This document shows positions 19,865-27,841 of a stretch of DNA of 64,000 nucleotides, in pieces (position 1 is the stretch's first letter; the number at the start of each line of letters is the position of its first letter). A model generated the notes under the pieces. The model made no database searches and was not told the origin of the DNA. It worked only from the letters and a program-made list of their open reading frames with translations. The translations under genes were made by a program, and so were the position numbers. The DNA is from Acuticoccus kalidii (GTDB taxonomy: Bacteria > Pseudomonadota > Alphaproteobacteria > Rhizobiales > Amorphaceae): positions 1 through 64,000 of the forward strand of contig NZ_JAKGCS010000036.1 of NCBI RefSeq assembly GCF_021556395.1. Direction: 5' to 3'.

Positions 19865-20044
19865 ATGGACTTCCTCACATGGGCAATCATTTTTGCCGTG
19901 ATTGCGATTATCGCCGGTTTCTTTGGCTTTAGTGGTGTTGCTGCAGGCGCAGCGACGGTGGCACGAATTCTTTTCTTCATTTTCCTCGTTATCGCGGCAA
20001 TCTTCGTCATTCTCCTTCTCGTGGGTGGCGCTGCGGTCACCTGA
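19865..20044 (+). CDS. DUF1328 small membrane protein
   Basis: A 59-residue protein with two transmembrane helices and a Gly-rich turn ([29 protein letters not shown]), characteristic of the DUF1328 (YtjA-like) family found across alphaproteobacteria. Its codons are visibly richer in A/T at third positions than those of neighbours. A proper terminator follows at 20106-20135. Role unknown; family members are often stress-induced. Confidence 0.88.
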   Translation: MDFLTWAIIFAVIAIIAGFFGFSGVAAGAATVARILFFIFLVIAAIFVILLLVGGAAVT

Positions 20045-20105
20045 TGGACGGCGGGGCTGTCCGATCCGTTCGGGCGGCTCCGCCGATCCTCTCCTTCCTC
20101 CAACC

Positions 20106-20135
20106 TGCCGGGTGTCTCGCACGCCCGGCATTTTT
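20106..20135 (+). terminator. Rho-independent terminator after DUF1328 gene
   Basis: Stem TGCCGGG (20106-20112) with CCCGGCA (20124-20130), 11-base loop, followed by five T residues. Confidence 0.85.
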
Positions 20136-20221
20136 CGTGTTGGGGGCCGCCACCGCCCCGTTGCTCCGACGGGGCATTATGGCGATCGGAGGAGGGGGCG
20201 GGGATTACCCGCCCGGACGGC

Positions 20222-21439
20222 TCAGAGGCCGTAGCAGTTGGCGTAGTAGGTGACGGTCGCCGGCCAGTCGGAGAAGACGCCGACGACGCCGACATCCTGC
20301 GCGAGGACGTGGAGGACGTTGTAATAGTCCGCGTCGCTGTCGATCGCGTCGGTGACGGAGTTGAAGTACCAGCCGCCGCCATTGGCGAGCGGGCCGGAGC
20401 GCTCCAGCGACCAGGTGATGAGGTTGAGGCCCGCCGCCGTCGCCGCCTCGGCGTAGGCGGAGGGGACGATCGCGCCCGTCTCGTCGAGGTCGACGAGCAT
20501 GTTGATCGACGGGGCGAGATAGTGAATGCCCATTTCGGCGATCTCGGCCGGGGTGTTCACCCAGGTGCTTTCATCGGCCCCGTCCCAATCATCGCCCGGC
20601 TCCACCAGGAAGACGGCCTGCTGACCATAGTCCGGCTCGCTCTCCACCCAGTGGCGGATCACGTCGAGATTGAAAGATTGCGGGAAGACGTCGGAAGCGG
20701 GGATACCGGCCTCGCGATATTCGTCGATCATCTTGGTGGCGTAGTCGTCCATCGAGAAGCCGTCGAAGGGCATGTCGACGGCCGGGTCCTTCAGCTCGGG
20801 CGTGAACTGGGCGCCGAGTTCCTGGAAGAGGGCGATCGACTCGGCATGGGTGAGAAGCGCCGCCCCGTCGCTATAGAGGGTGGTGCGGAAGCCGGGGACG
20901 CCGCCGAGATAGGCCTCGGCCGTGGTCGCGGTCTTGTCGGACGCGTCCATTTTCGGGGTGAGGGTCTGGAACTCGGCGAGGGTGAGGTCCGAGGTGCGGC
21001 ACTCGGCGGCGGCGGGCGTGTCGCCGGAGGCGGGCGTGAAGGGCGTGCTGCACTTCTCGGCGAGATCGCTCGTCACGATGTCGGTCGTGGTGTGGAGATC
21101 GTTCTGCGCGTGGCGGCAGACGAGCGCCTTGTCCTTGGTGAAGGCGACGTCGCATTCGAGGATGCCGGCGCCTTGGCGGGCGGCGGCGAGGTTCGACTGG
21201 ACGGTGTGCTCGGGAAATTGCAGCGGCGCGCCGCGATGGCCGATGGAGAAGGCCGTCTTCTGCGGGCTCTGGCCGACGCAGGAGAGCAGCTTGTCCTTGA
21301 GGTCGCCGTCTTCGAGCTTGTCGATCAGGAAGAACGGGCGGTCGCCGTAGGACATCGCGACCGGGGCGCTCTCGGACTGGGCGAGAGCGGCGAGGGGGAA
21401 GCCCGCGAGGAACGCGGCGAGGGCGAGGCTGTGTCGCAT
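20222..21439 (-). CDS. glpQ: Periplasmic glycerophosphodiester phosphodiesterase
   Basis: A 405-residue GlpQ-type enzyme that hydrolyses glycerophosphodiesters to glycerol-3-phosphate and an alcohol in the periplasm. A signal peptide (1-20, ending ALA) precedes the GDPD domain: IGHRGAPLQFPEHT with H68-R69, the metal-binding E95-x-D97 in LECDVAF, and H110. The C-terminal strand NLITWSLER is conserved. It is longer than E. coli GlpQ through an insertion of about 60 residues after the catalytic histidine. ATG 21439 is used because the signal peptide follows it directly. A possible Pho box lies upstream. Confidence 0.88.
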   Translation of the reverse strand: MRHSLALAAFLAGFPLAALAQSESAPVAMSYGDRPFFLIDKLEDGDLKDKLLSCVGQSPQKTAFSIGHRGAPLQFPEHTVQSNLAAARQGAGILECDVAFTKDKALVCRHAQNDLHTTTDIVTSDLAEKCSTPFTPASGDTPAAAECRTSDLTLAEFQTLTPKMDASDKTATTAEAYLGGVPGFRTTLYSDGAALLTHAESIALFQELGAQFTPELKDPAVDMPFDGFSMDDYATKMIDEYREAGIPASDVFPQSFNLDVIRHWVESEPDYGQQAVFLVEPGDDWDGADESTWVNTPAEIAEMGIHYLAPSINMLVDLDETGAIVPSAYAEAATAAGLNLITWSLERSGPLANGGGWYFNSVTDAIDSDADYYNVLHVLAQDVGVVGVFSDWPATVTYYANCYGL

Positions 21440-21520
21440 AAAAGAGGCCTTCTGATGGGGCCCGGAGGCCGGGTCAGACGAGACCAATTGCGCGGGTCAA
21501 TGTCGTGCAGTCAACAGTTG

Positions 21521-21537
21521 TGTGAATGTTTTGTGAC
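21521..21537 (-). promoter_or_regulatory. Possible Pho box upstream of glpQ
   Basis: On the minus strand GTCACA and TTCACA lie 11 bases apart (GTCACAAAACATTCACA), about 80-100 bases before the glpQ start. Direct repeats of this kind at 11-bp spacing are how PhoB binds. Induction by phosphate starvation would suit a glycerophosphodiesterase. The match is partial. Confidence 0.4.
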
Positions 21538-22511
21538 GCCTTCGGTTGTGGCGCTGGGGTCGCATGTCGGCCGGGGCGGCGCGGTGGGGGCGCGCGGCGC
21601 GGTGGGGCGAGCGCGGCACGATGCGGACGTGCGCGCGCGGCCCGGCGCCGTGTGGGCCGGGTCGGAGGGACGGGACGCGTGAGAGCGACCGTTGATTTTT
21701 GTGTGGAGGCCGCCATCACGCGTCCCGCCATTCGGCGCTTTGGGACGGTTCGGGGGCGTACTCGCCGCGCGGAGCCTCTGGCTCGCGTGCCCATTCAGCG
21801 GTTTGTCCGCCGCCCTTGCCTCCAGCGGTACGGCAGACCGATGGCCCCGTACGTGCGGTAGGTTTTCGGCGGGCCGCTGACGACCCGATACGGTCCGCCG
21901 ACCCCACGCGGTTCTCGTTACACCGCGAACGGGGCCGACTGCCGAAGCCTCACCCGCAGTCGGCCGGTCCGGACCGCCTCCAATCGGGTGATGCGGGGGG
22001 AGTTTGGCATGGGGGGTGGGGGCGGGGATAAGTTCCCCGGTGTCTTAGCGAACGTCGTTGCCCGTCACGGCGTGCTGGACGACGAGATCGCTTTCGTTGC
22101 GATCGATCTGCTTGTGCGCATTCAGAAACCGACGCCGCCCGGCGAGATGGGTGGCTTGTCATCGATTGCGTGGTCGTCACTTATCATGTGCGTTCTGGCT
22201 TCGACCTTGTCTTCATGCGGATAGATATAGACGGCGATCGCATCAAAGTCATAGGTGGTCCTCATCTCCGTCGCCGCAGTATGCTTGCGGAAAAGTAATT
22301 AGAGCTCATCCGCCTTCATTGTCCTAGCTTGCTGACAAATAGATTGATCATACACCTATAAGATCCTGCCTTGATTCGCGCCGTTTCGATTTTCTGGTTG
22401 TGGACAAAAGCTATTGGGTCACTAGCCGAGTGGTCCCATTGGTCCCATTAGGTAAGTTAATTATAGCCGCTTCAATGTAGCGATAAGCGCGCGATATAAG
22501 ATGGAATTGAT

Positions 22512-22539
22512 TTGTGAGGGGATTGCAATACTGTATTAT
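22512..22539 (+). promoter_or_regulatory. Promoter of AT-rich orphan gene
   Basis: TTGTGA (22512-22517) and TATTAT (22534-22539) with 16 bases between; a start near 22546 gives a short leader with TTGAGGT before GTG 22574. Confidence 0.5.
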
Positions 22540-22573
22540 AAAATAAGAAGAATTTAAACCAATTGAGGTTGCT

Positions 22574-23491
22574 GTGTTTGAAAACGAGATTGAAAAGAAG
22601 GTGAGCCTCATAGAGGATATTAAATCTATATATCATTCAATTCTGAGTGTTTATCCGGATGATGAATATACTATTTTAACTCCGAAGGGAATGGCTTCGC
22701 GTGCGAAGTCGTTCATTTTCTCAAAAAATCAGATATCCTTGCATGAGTATTACTTTAGGTATAATAAATTTATATGGACAGAGATATGTGTGGATGTGCT
22801 ATTTTATAGTCATTTAATCGCCAAGAGGGTGGAGTTGTTATTGGATAGTTGTTTGTCTTCGATTAAAGAAGAAAATTATTTAGCTTCGGCGATAATTGCC
22901 AGATCAATTTTAGAGCTAGGTACGGCTGCCCTCGCGGATGTCGGGGAGGTTGGAGAAGTTTTTCCAAAACCAAGTGATATGCGAGCTTTTAGGCGACGAA
23001 AAATTATCAATAGTACCAATGCTGATGTTGATATTTTCGATTTTTTTCAGAAATTTATATGGGGAAGTCGTTCAAGGGATGTCGAAGATATTTTCCGGCG
23101 CCCTCAAGTCTACTCAAAGCTTGTTAAGCCAAGTTTAGAGCAAGTGCTTGGGGAAGGGGCGCAGGGAATGTTGTCAGTATACGAGAATTTATCGGAATGT
23201 GTGCACCCTTTCAGGGGTGGGTACGCCACGCTAACGGCCGTCTCATATAATAAGCTTCGACACACCCACAATTTTTCATTAAAGAACGAGCACAATATCC
23301 TTGTTTCTCTAGAAAATGTGAAGCGAGCTATCCTTGTAGGTGCGTCGTTGCAGATTCTGTCAGCGGAATGTCTTCTAACGACCGTCAGGGATGTCTCTAA
23401 AGAGTTGGGGATTAAGGGGAGTATTAGAAGTGTTTCTTGGAAATATACTGATGAATTTAGAAATATTACCAATATGAAAACTGCTCTTTAA
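22574..23491 (+). CDS. Unrecognised protein in AT-rich island
   Basis: A 305-residue protein I do not recognise. It starts at GTG 22574 with TTGAGGT upstream. It is soluble and mostly helical, with a conserved-looking core FYSHLIAKRVELLLDSC...LASAIIARSILELGTAALADVG and a later SVYENLSECVHPFRGGYATLT. A pattern of an Arg-containing helix followed by E-x-V-H-P recalls DUF5677/AbiV-like helical proteins, but this is a loose impression. The gene and its flanks are far richer in A/T than everything else in the window, with codons such as TTA, ATA and AGA, which points to recent horizontal transfer. No integrase or tRNA is next to it. Convergent with lepA. Confidence 0.7.
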   Translation: MFENEIEKKVSLIEDIKSIYHSILSVYPDDEYTILTPKGMASRAKSFIFSKNQISLHEYYFRYNKFIWTEICVDVLFYSHLIAKRVELLLDSCLSSIKEENYLASAIIARSILELGTAALADVGEVGEVFPKPSDMRAFRRRKIINSTNADVDIFDFFQKFIWGSRSRDVEDIFRRPQVYSKLVKPSLEQVLGEGAQGMLSVYENLSECVHPFRGGYATLTAVSYNKLRHTHNFSLKNEHNILVSLENVKRAILVGASLQILSAECLLTTVRDVSKELGIKGSIRSVSWKYTDEFRNITNMKTAL

Positions 23492-23509
23492 GGGGGCGAG
23501 CTTCGAGGT

Positions 23510-25372
23510 CTACCCATCCACCTTCAAAGCCGCAATAAACGCCTCCTGCGGGATCTCCACCTTCCCGAACTGGCGCATCTTCTTCTTACCCGCCTTCTGC
23601 TTCTCCAGAAGCTTCCGCTTGCGGGTCGCGTCGCCGCCATAGCACTTGGCGGTGACGTCCTTGCGCAGCGCGCGGATCGTCTCGCGGGCGATGATGCGGC
23701 CGCCGATCGCGGCCTGGATCGGCACCACGAACATATGCTGCGGGATCAACTCCTTCAGCTTCTCGCACATCGCCCGGCCGCGACGCTCGGCCTGGGAGCG
23801 GTGGACCAGCATCGACAAGGCGTCGACCGGCTCGGCGTTGACGAGAATGTTCATGCGGACGAGATCGCCGGCGCGATACTCGGCAAGCTGATAGTCGAAC
23901 GAGGCGTAGCCCTTCGAGACGGACTTCAGCCGGTCGTAGAAGTCGAACACCACCTCGTTGAGGGGCAACTCGTACGTCACCATCGCGCGGCTGCCGACAT
24001 AGGACAGCTCGGTCTGGATGCCGCGTCGCTCCTGGCACAGCTTCAGGATGCCGCCGAGATACTCGTCCGGGGTGAGGATCGTCGCCTTGATCCAGGGCTC
24101 GGCGATCTCCTCGATCTCGTTCGGCTCCGGCATGTCGACCGGGTTGTGCAGCTCCTTCTCCTCGCCATTGGTGAGGGTGAGCTTGTAGACGACGGACGGC
24201 GCGGTCGCGATGAGGTCGAGATTGAACTCGCGCTCCAGCCGCTCCTGGATGATCTCAAGGTGGAGGAGGCCGAGAAAGCCGCAGCGGAAGCCGAAGCCGA
24301 GCGCGGCCGAGGTCTCCATCTCGTAGGAGAAGCTCGCATCGTTGAGGCGGAGCTTGCCCATCGCGGCGCGCAGATCCTCGAAATCGGCGGCGTCGATCGG
24401 GAAGAGGCCGCAGAAGACGACGGGGATCGCCGGGCGGAAACCCGGAAGCGCCTCGGCGGCGGGCCGCTTGTCCTCGGTGATGGTGTCGCCGACGCGGGTG
24501 TCGGCGACTTCCTTGATGCCGGCGATCAGGAAGCCGATCTCGCCCGGCCCGAGCGCGTCGACCTCGAGCATCTTGGGCGTGAAGACGCCGACTTTATCGA
24601 TGCCGTATTTCGCGCCGGTGCGCATCATGCGGATCGTCTGGCCCTTTTTGAGGTAGCCGTCGATCATGCGCACGAGGGTGACGACGCCGAGATAGGGGTC
24701 GTACCAGGAATCGATCAGCATCGCCTTGAGCGGCGCGTCGGGATTGCCCATCGGCGGCGGCAGGCGTTTGACGATCGCCTCGAGCACGGCGGGGACGCCG
24801 ACGCCGGTCTTCGCCGAGATGGGCAGCGCGTCGGACGCATCGAGGCCGATGACCTCCTCGATCTGCGCCTTGACGCGCTCGGGCTCGGCGGCCGGCAGGT
24901 CGACCTTGTTGAGGACGGGGATGATCTCGTGGTCGTTGTCGATCGCCTGATAAACGTTGGCGAGCGTCTGCGCCTCGACGCCCTGCGAGGCGTCGACGAC
25001 GAGGAGGGAGCCCTCGCAGGCGGCGAGCGAGCGGTTCACCTCGTAAGCGAAATCGACATGGCCCGGCGTGTCGATGAGGTTGAGCGTGTACTCGATCCCA
25101 TCCGAGGCCTTGTAGATGAGGCGCACGGTCTGCGCCTTGATGGTGATCCCGCGCTCGCGCTCGATGTCCATGGAATCGAGGATCTGGTCCTTCATCTCCC
25201 GGTCCGTCAGCGAACCGGTGAGCTGGATCAGGCGATCGGCGAGGGTCGACTTACCGTGGTCGATGTGCGCGACGATCGAGAAATTGCGCACCTTGGTCAT
25301 CGGGCGCGATTTGCCGGCAGACTGGGTGCTGGCGGGGGCCGCTTCTTGCGTCAGGGGGGCGAGGTCATCCAT
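23510..25372 (-). CDS. lepA: Elongation factor 4 (LepA)
   Basis: A 620-residue translational GTPase that back-translocates stalled ribosomes. G-domain motifs: AHIDHGKST (35-43), [14 protein letters not shown]. The C-terminal LepA-specific domain ends with [22 protein letters not shown], as in the family. It carries about 24 extra residues (Ala/Ser/Thr-rich) before the usual MTKVRNFSI; the internal ATG at 25300 would give the standard start and neither has a strong ribosome site. Confidence 0.97.
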   Translation of the reverse strand: MDDLAPLTQEAAPASTQSAGKSRPMTKVRNFSIVAHIDHGKSTLADRLIQLTGSLTDREMKDQILDSMDIERERGITIKAQTVRLIYKASDGIEYTLNLIDTPGHVDFAYEVNRSLAACEGSLLVVDASQGVEAQTLANVYQAIDNDHEIIPVLNKVDLPAAEPERVKAQIEEVIGLDASDALPISAKTGVGVPAVLEAIVKRLPPPMGNPDAPLKAMLIDSWYDPYLGVVTLVRMIDGYLKKGQTIRMMRTGAKYGIDKVGVFTPKMLEVDALGPGEIGFLIAGIKEVADTRVGDTITEDKRPAAEALPGFRPAIPVVFCGLFPIDAADFEDLRAAMGKLRLNDASFSYEMETSAALGFGFRCGFLGLLHLEIIQERLEREFNLDLIATAPSVVYKLTLTNGEEKELHNPVDMPEPNEIEEIAEPWIKATILTPDEYLGGILKLCQERRGIQTELSYVGSRAMVTYELPLNEVVFDFYDRLKSVSKGYASFDYQLAEYRAGDLVRMNILVNAEPVDALSMLVHRSQAERRGRAMCEKLKELIPQHMFVVPIQAAIGGRIIARETIRALRKDVTAKCYGGDATRKRKLLEKQKAGKKKMRQFGKVEIPQEAFIAALKVDG

Positions 25373-25460
25373 GCCGTCTATTTAGCAGCACGCTCGCCCC
25401 GCTGGAAGGTGCCATCGGGTCGCCGAAGAGAGCCTTTTCGCATGTCCTGACGGGGTGGCG

Positions 25461-26138
25461 TCAGCCCCGGCCTTCCCCCACGGCGAGACCGTTCATGAAG
25501 ATGTGAAGAGCGATGTCGAGGCGGTTTTCGGCGACGGCCGAGCAGGCGTGGACCGCATCGGGGTCGACCAGCTTGTCGATCGGGCTCGTGAAGACCATGT
25601 CGCACAGGATCGTCGCCGCCGTCTCGGTGTCCTCGGTCGAGATCTCGCCGCGCTCGCGCGCCCGGTCGAGCTCGGCGCGCACCATGGCGCGCACGGTCGC
25701 CGGGCCGGCGCGCAGGAAGGTCCGGGCGAGCTCGGGGTGCCGTTCGGCCTCGGCGATGAGGGCGCGCAGCACCATGATGCGATGCTCGGAGATGGTGGTT
25801 TCGGCCTCCTTGCGCAGCATCCGGCGCAGGCGCTCCTCGAGGGGCAGGGCGTCCTCGGCCGCGGTGAGGGGGCGAATGATGGAGGCGCGGACACGGCCGA
25901 CCCAGGCCTCGAACAGGGCATCGCGACTATCGTAGATGGTGTATAGGGTCCGCTTGGACATGCCGGCCGCGCGCGCGATGGCGCTCATCGTCATGCCCTG
26001 AAGCCCTTTTGTCGCAGCGACGCGCTCAACCGCGTCGAGAATAGCTGCTTCCCGCTCACCGGGGGTGAGCTGGGGCGGCCGGCCTCGGCGGCCCTGACCG
26101 CAGCAGATCAACTGGGGTTTGGTGCAAAGATGGCTCAT
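25461..26138 (-). CDS. TetR family regulator, likely of the RND pump
   Basis: A 225-residue TetR/AcrR repressor. The N-terminal HTH (about 30-75: REAAILDAVERVAATKGLQG, then MSAIARAAGMSKRTLYTIYDSRDALFEA) is canonical; the C-terminal helical domain would bind the inducer. A short Cys-containing N-terminus (MSHLCTKPQLICCGQG) precedes a basic arm. It is divergent from the RND efflux operon with 142 bases between, the standard layout for a repressor of an efflux pump. Confidence 0.9.
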   Translation of the reverse strand: MSHLCTKPQLICCGQGRRGRPPQLTPGEREAAILDAVERVAATKGLQGMTMSAIARAAGMSKRTLYTIYDSRDALFEAWVGRVRASIIRPLTAAEDALPLEERLRRMLRKEAETTISEHRIMVLRALIAEAERHPELARTFLRAGPATVRAMVRAELDRARERGEISTEDTETAATILCDMVFTSPIDKLVDPDAVHACSAVAENRLDIALHIFMNGLAVGEGRG

Positions 26139-26173
26139 CTCACGACTGCTTCCGCGTTCCGGTGCGGGTCTTG

Positions 26174-26187
26174 CTTCACTAGCGAAG
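26174..26187. promoter_or_regulatory. Candidate TetR operator in divergent promoter
   Basis: CTTCACTAGCGAAG is a 14-bp palindrome with one mismatched pair in the gap between the tetR gene and the RND adaptor gene. A weaker GGAACCGAAGAGTTTCC repeat follows at about 26200-26216. Either could be the operator. Confidence 0.4.
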
Positions 26188-26280
26188 AATGATACATAAG
26201 GGAACCGAAGAGTTTCCTAATCGCGCACGTCATCATCAACGCAGGGATGGCGCGCGCGGTTTCGTCTAGGAGCCTGCAAT

Positions 26281-27783
26281 ATGTTGATCGGAGCCAGAGG
26301 CCTGCGGGTTCTCTCGGTAACGGTGGGTCTTGCCATGGTGACGGCCCCCATCTCCGCGCAGGAGGGGCAGGGCGGCGGTCCGCCGCCGGCCGTTCCCGTG
26401 ACCGTCGTCTCGCTCGAGGCGCAGAATGTGACGCTGACCTCGACCTTGCCGGGCCGCGTGGTGGCCTCGGCGATCGCGCAGGTTCGGCCGCAGGTGGCGG
26501 GCATCATTACCGATCGTCTGTTCACTGAAGGCGCGGATGTGGAGCTCGGTGAAGAACTCTACAAGATCGACCCGGCGACCTACCAGGCGCAGGTCGCCCA
26601 GGCCGAAGCCGGAGTGACTCAGGCCGAGGCGCGCCTCAAGCAGGCGAACCGCGAGCTCGAGCGCGCCGATACGCTGTTCGCCCGCAATGTGGGCAGCGAA
26701 CAGGTGCGCGACACCGCCGAATCGGAGCGGGACACGGCGCAAGCCTCGCTTCAGGTCGCCCAGGCGGCCTTGCAGGCGGCCCAGATCGATCTGCAGCGCA
26801 CGACGATCACCGCGCCGCTCACCGGCGTCATCGGCCGCTCGCTGACGACGCGGGGCGCGCTGGTGACCAGCGGGCAGGAGACGCCGCTCGCGATCATCCG
26901 CAATATCGATCCGGTGCTCGTCGACGTGACCCAGTCGGCGGCGGAGATGCTGGCCTGGCGCAAGGGCATCACCCAGCAGAAGCTCGCCGATATCGACGAC
27001 ACGGTGACGCTCATCCTCGCCGACGGCGAAGCCTATGAGCTCACCGGACGGCTGCGCGCGGCGGAGCCTTACGTGAACGAGCAGACCGGCGTCGTGACGC
27101 TGCGTCTCGAGTTCCCGAACCCCGACCGGCTTCTGCTGCCGGGCATGTATGTCCAGGTGAAGATGCCCCAGGGCGTCGCCGAAAACGTCGTGCTCGCCCC
27201 GCAGGAAGGCGTCTCGCGCGACCGGCGCGGCCGGCCGACGGCGCTCGTCGTCAACGCCGACAATGTGGTCGAGGAGCGGGTGCTGCAGATCCTCGAGTCG
27301 CGTGACAATGACTGGATCGTCAGCGGCGGCCTCGCCGATGGTGACAAGATCATCGTCGAAGGCCTGCAGAAGGTGCGACCGGGCGCCCCGGCCGCACCGC
27401 AGGAGCGTGGTGCGGAGGCGGCGTCTGCCGCCCCGGCCACGGGGCAAGCAGGGCAGGCGGGGCAGGCAGCCGGCAGCGGTGACGCTTCGCCGGCAGCTTC
27501 CGGCGCGGCGACGGGCGGCGAGGCCGCCGCTGCACCCGCGGCGGACGAGACCGTACCGGCCGATGCGAGCGGCGCGGCCAACGAGGCGGCCCCGGCCGAT
27601 GCGGACGCCGCCGGCGCCGCGCCTGCAACGGACACTTCGGCCGACACGTCTGCGGACACGTCGGCCGACACCACGGCGGAGACCGCCGCGGATACGGATG
27701 TCGCCGCCGCCGCGGACGACGATGCGACCCAGCCGACCGAGCGCCGGAAGGGCCGGAACCCCCGCCGCACCGTCCGCGACTGA
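26281..27783 (+). CDS. RND efflux periplasmic adaptor with long Ala-rich tail
   Basis: A 500-residue membrane-fusion protein of the AcrA/MexA type bridging the inner-membrane pump and an outer-membrane channel. Signal peptide 1-26 without a lipobox cysteine; barrel-sandwich halves around a coiled-coil hairpin (VAQAEAGVTQAEARLKQANR ... QVAQAALQAAQIDL), then RTTITAPLTGVIGRS. The conserved part stops at about residue 365. The last 130 residues are low complexity (Ala, Asp, Thr, Gly; ADTSADTSADTT repeats) and end in a basic cluster (ERRKGRNPRRTVRD), which is not typical of the family. AGGAG precedes ATG 26281. Confidence 0.92.
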   Translation: MLIGARGLRVLSVTVGLAMVTAPISAQEGQGGGPPPAVPVTVVSLEAQNVTLTSTLPGRVVASAIAQVRPQVAGIITDRLFTEGADVELGEELYKIDPATYQAQVAQAEAGVTQAEARLKQANRELERADTLFARNVGSEQVRDTAESERDTAQASLQVAQAALQAAQIDLQRTTITAPLTGVIGRSLTTRGALVTSGQETPLAIIRNIDPVLVDVTQSAAEMLAWRKGITQQKLADIDDTVTLILADGEAYELTGRLRAAEPYVNEQTGVVTLRLEFPNPDRLLLPGMYVQVKMPQGVAENVVLAPQEGVSRDRRGRPTALVVNADNVVEERVLQILESRDNDWIVSGGLADGDKIIVEGLQKVRPGAPAAPQERGAEAASAAPATGQAGQAGQAAGSGDASPAASGAATGGEAAAAPAADETVPADASGAANEAAPADADAAGAAPATDTSADTSADTSADTTAETAADTDVAAAADDDATQPTERRKGRNPRRTVRD

Positions 27784-27841
27784 CCGAGCCGCGACGAGTA
27801 CGCAGTAGACCCCCGCGCCCCGGCGCGAACAGGACACTGGA

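Larger units (their letters stand above)
21440..22573. other. Long non-coding stretch, GC-rich then AT-rich
   Basis: About 1.1 kb without a supportable gene. 21540-21680 is very GC-rich with the word GGCGCGGTGGGG occurring twice. 21690-22180 has open frames but none with good codon use or known similarity; a short frame around 22070-22160 (DDEIAFVAIDLLVRIQKPTPPGEMGG) might be a gene remnant. From about 22190 the base composition drops sharply to AT-rich. A tandem GGTCCCATT repeat lies at 22432-22449. Confidence 0.5.

Noticed and set aside
22058..22327. Possible small gene upstream of the AT-rich island
   Set aside because: Open in two frames, but no ribosome site, no known motif and poor codon use; treated as non-coding or as a remnant.
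22198..23506. GCTTCGA as attachment or target-site duplication of a mobile element
   Set aside because: A seven-base word is expected by chance at this distance, and there is no integrase or transposase. Kept only as a remark under the AT-rich island.
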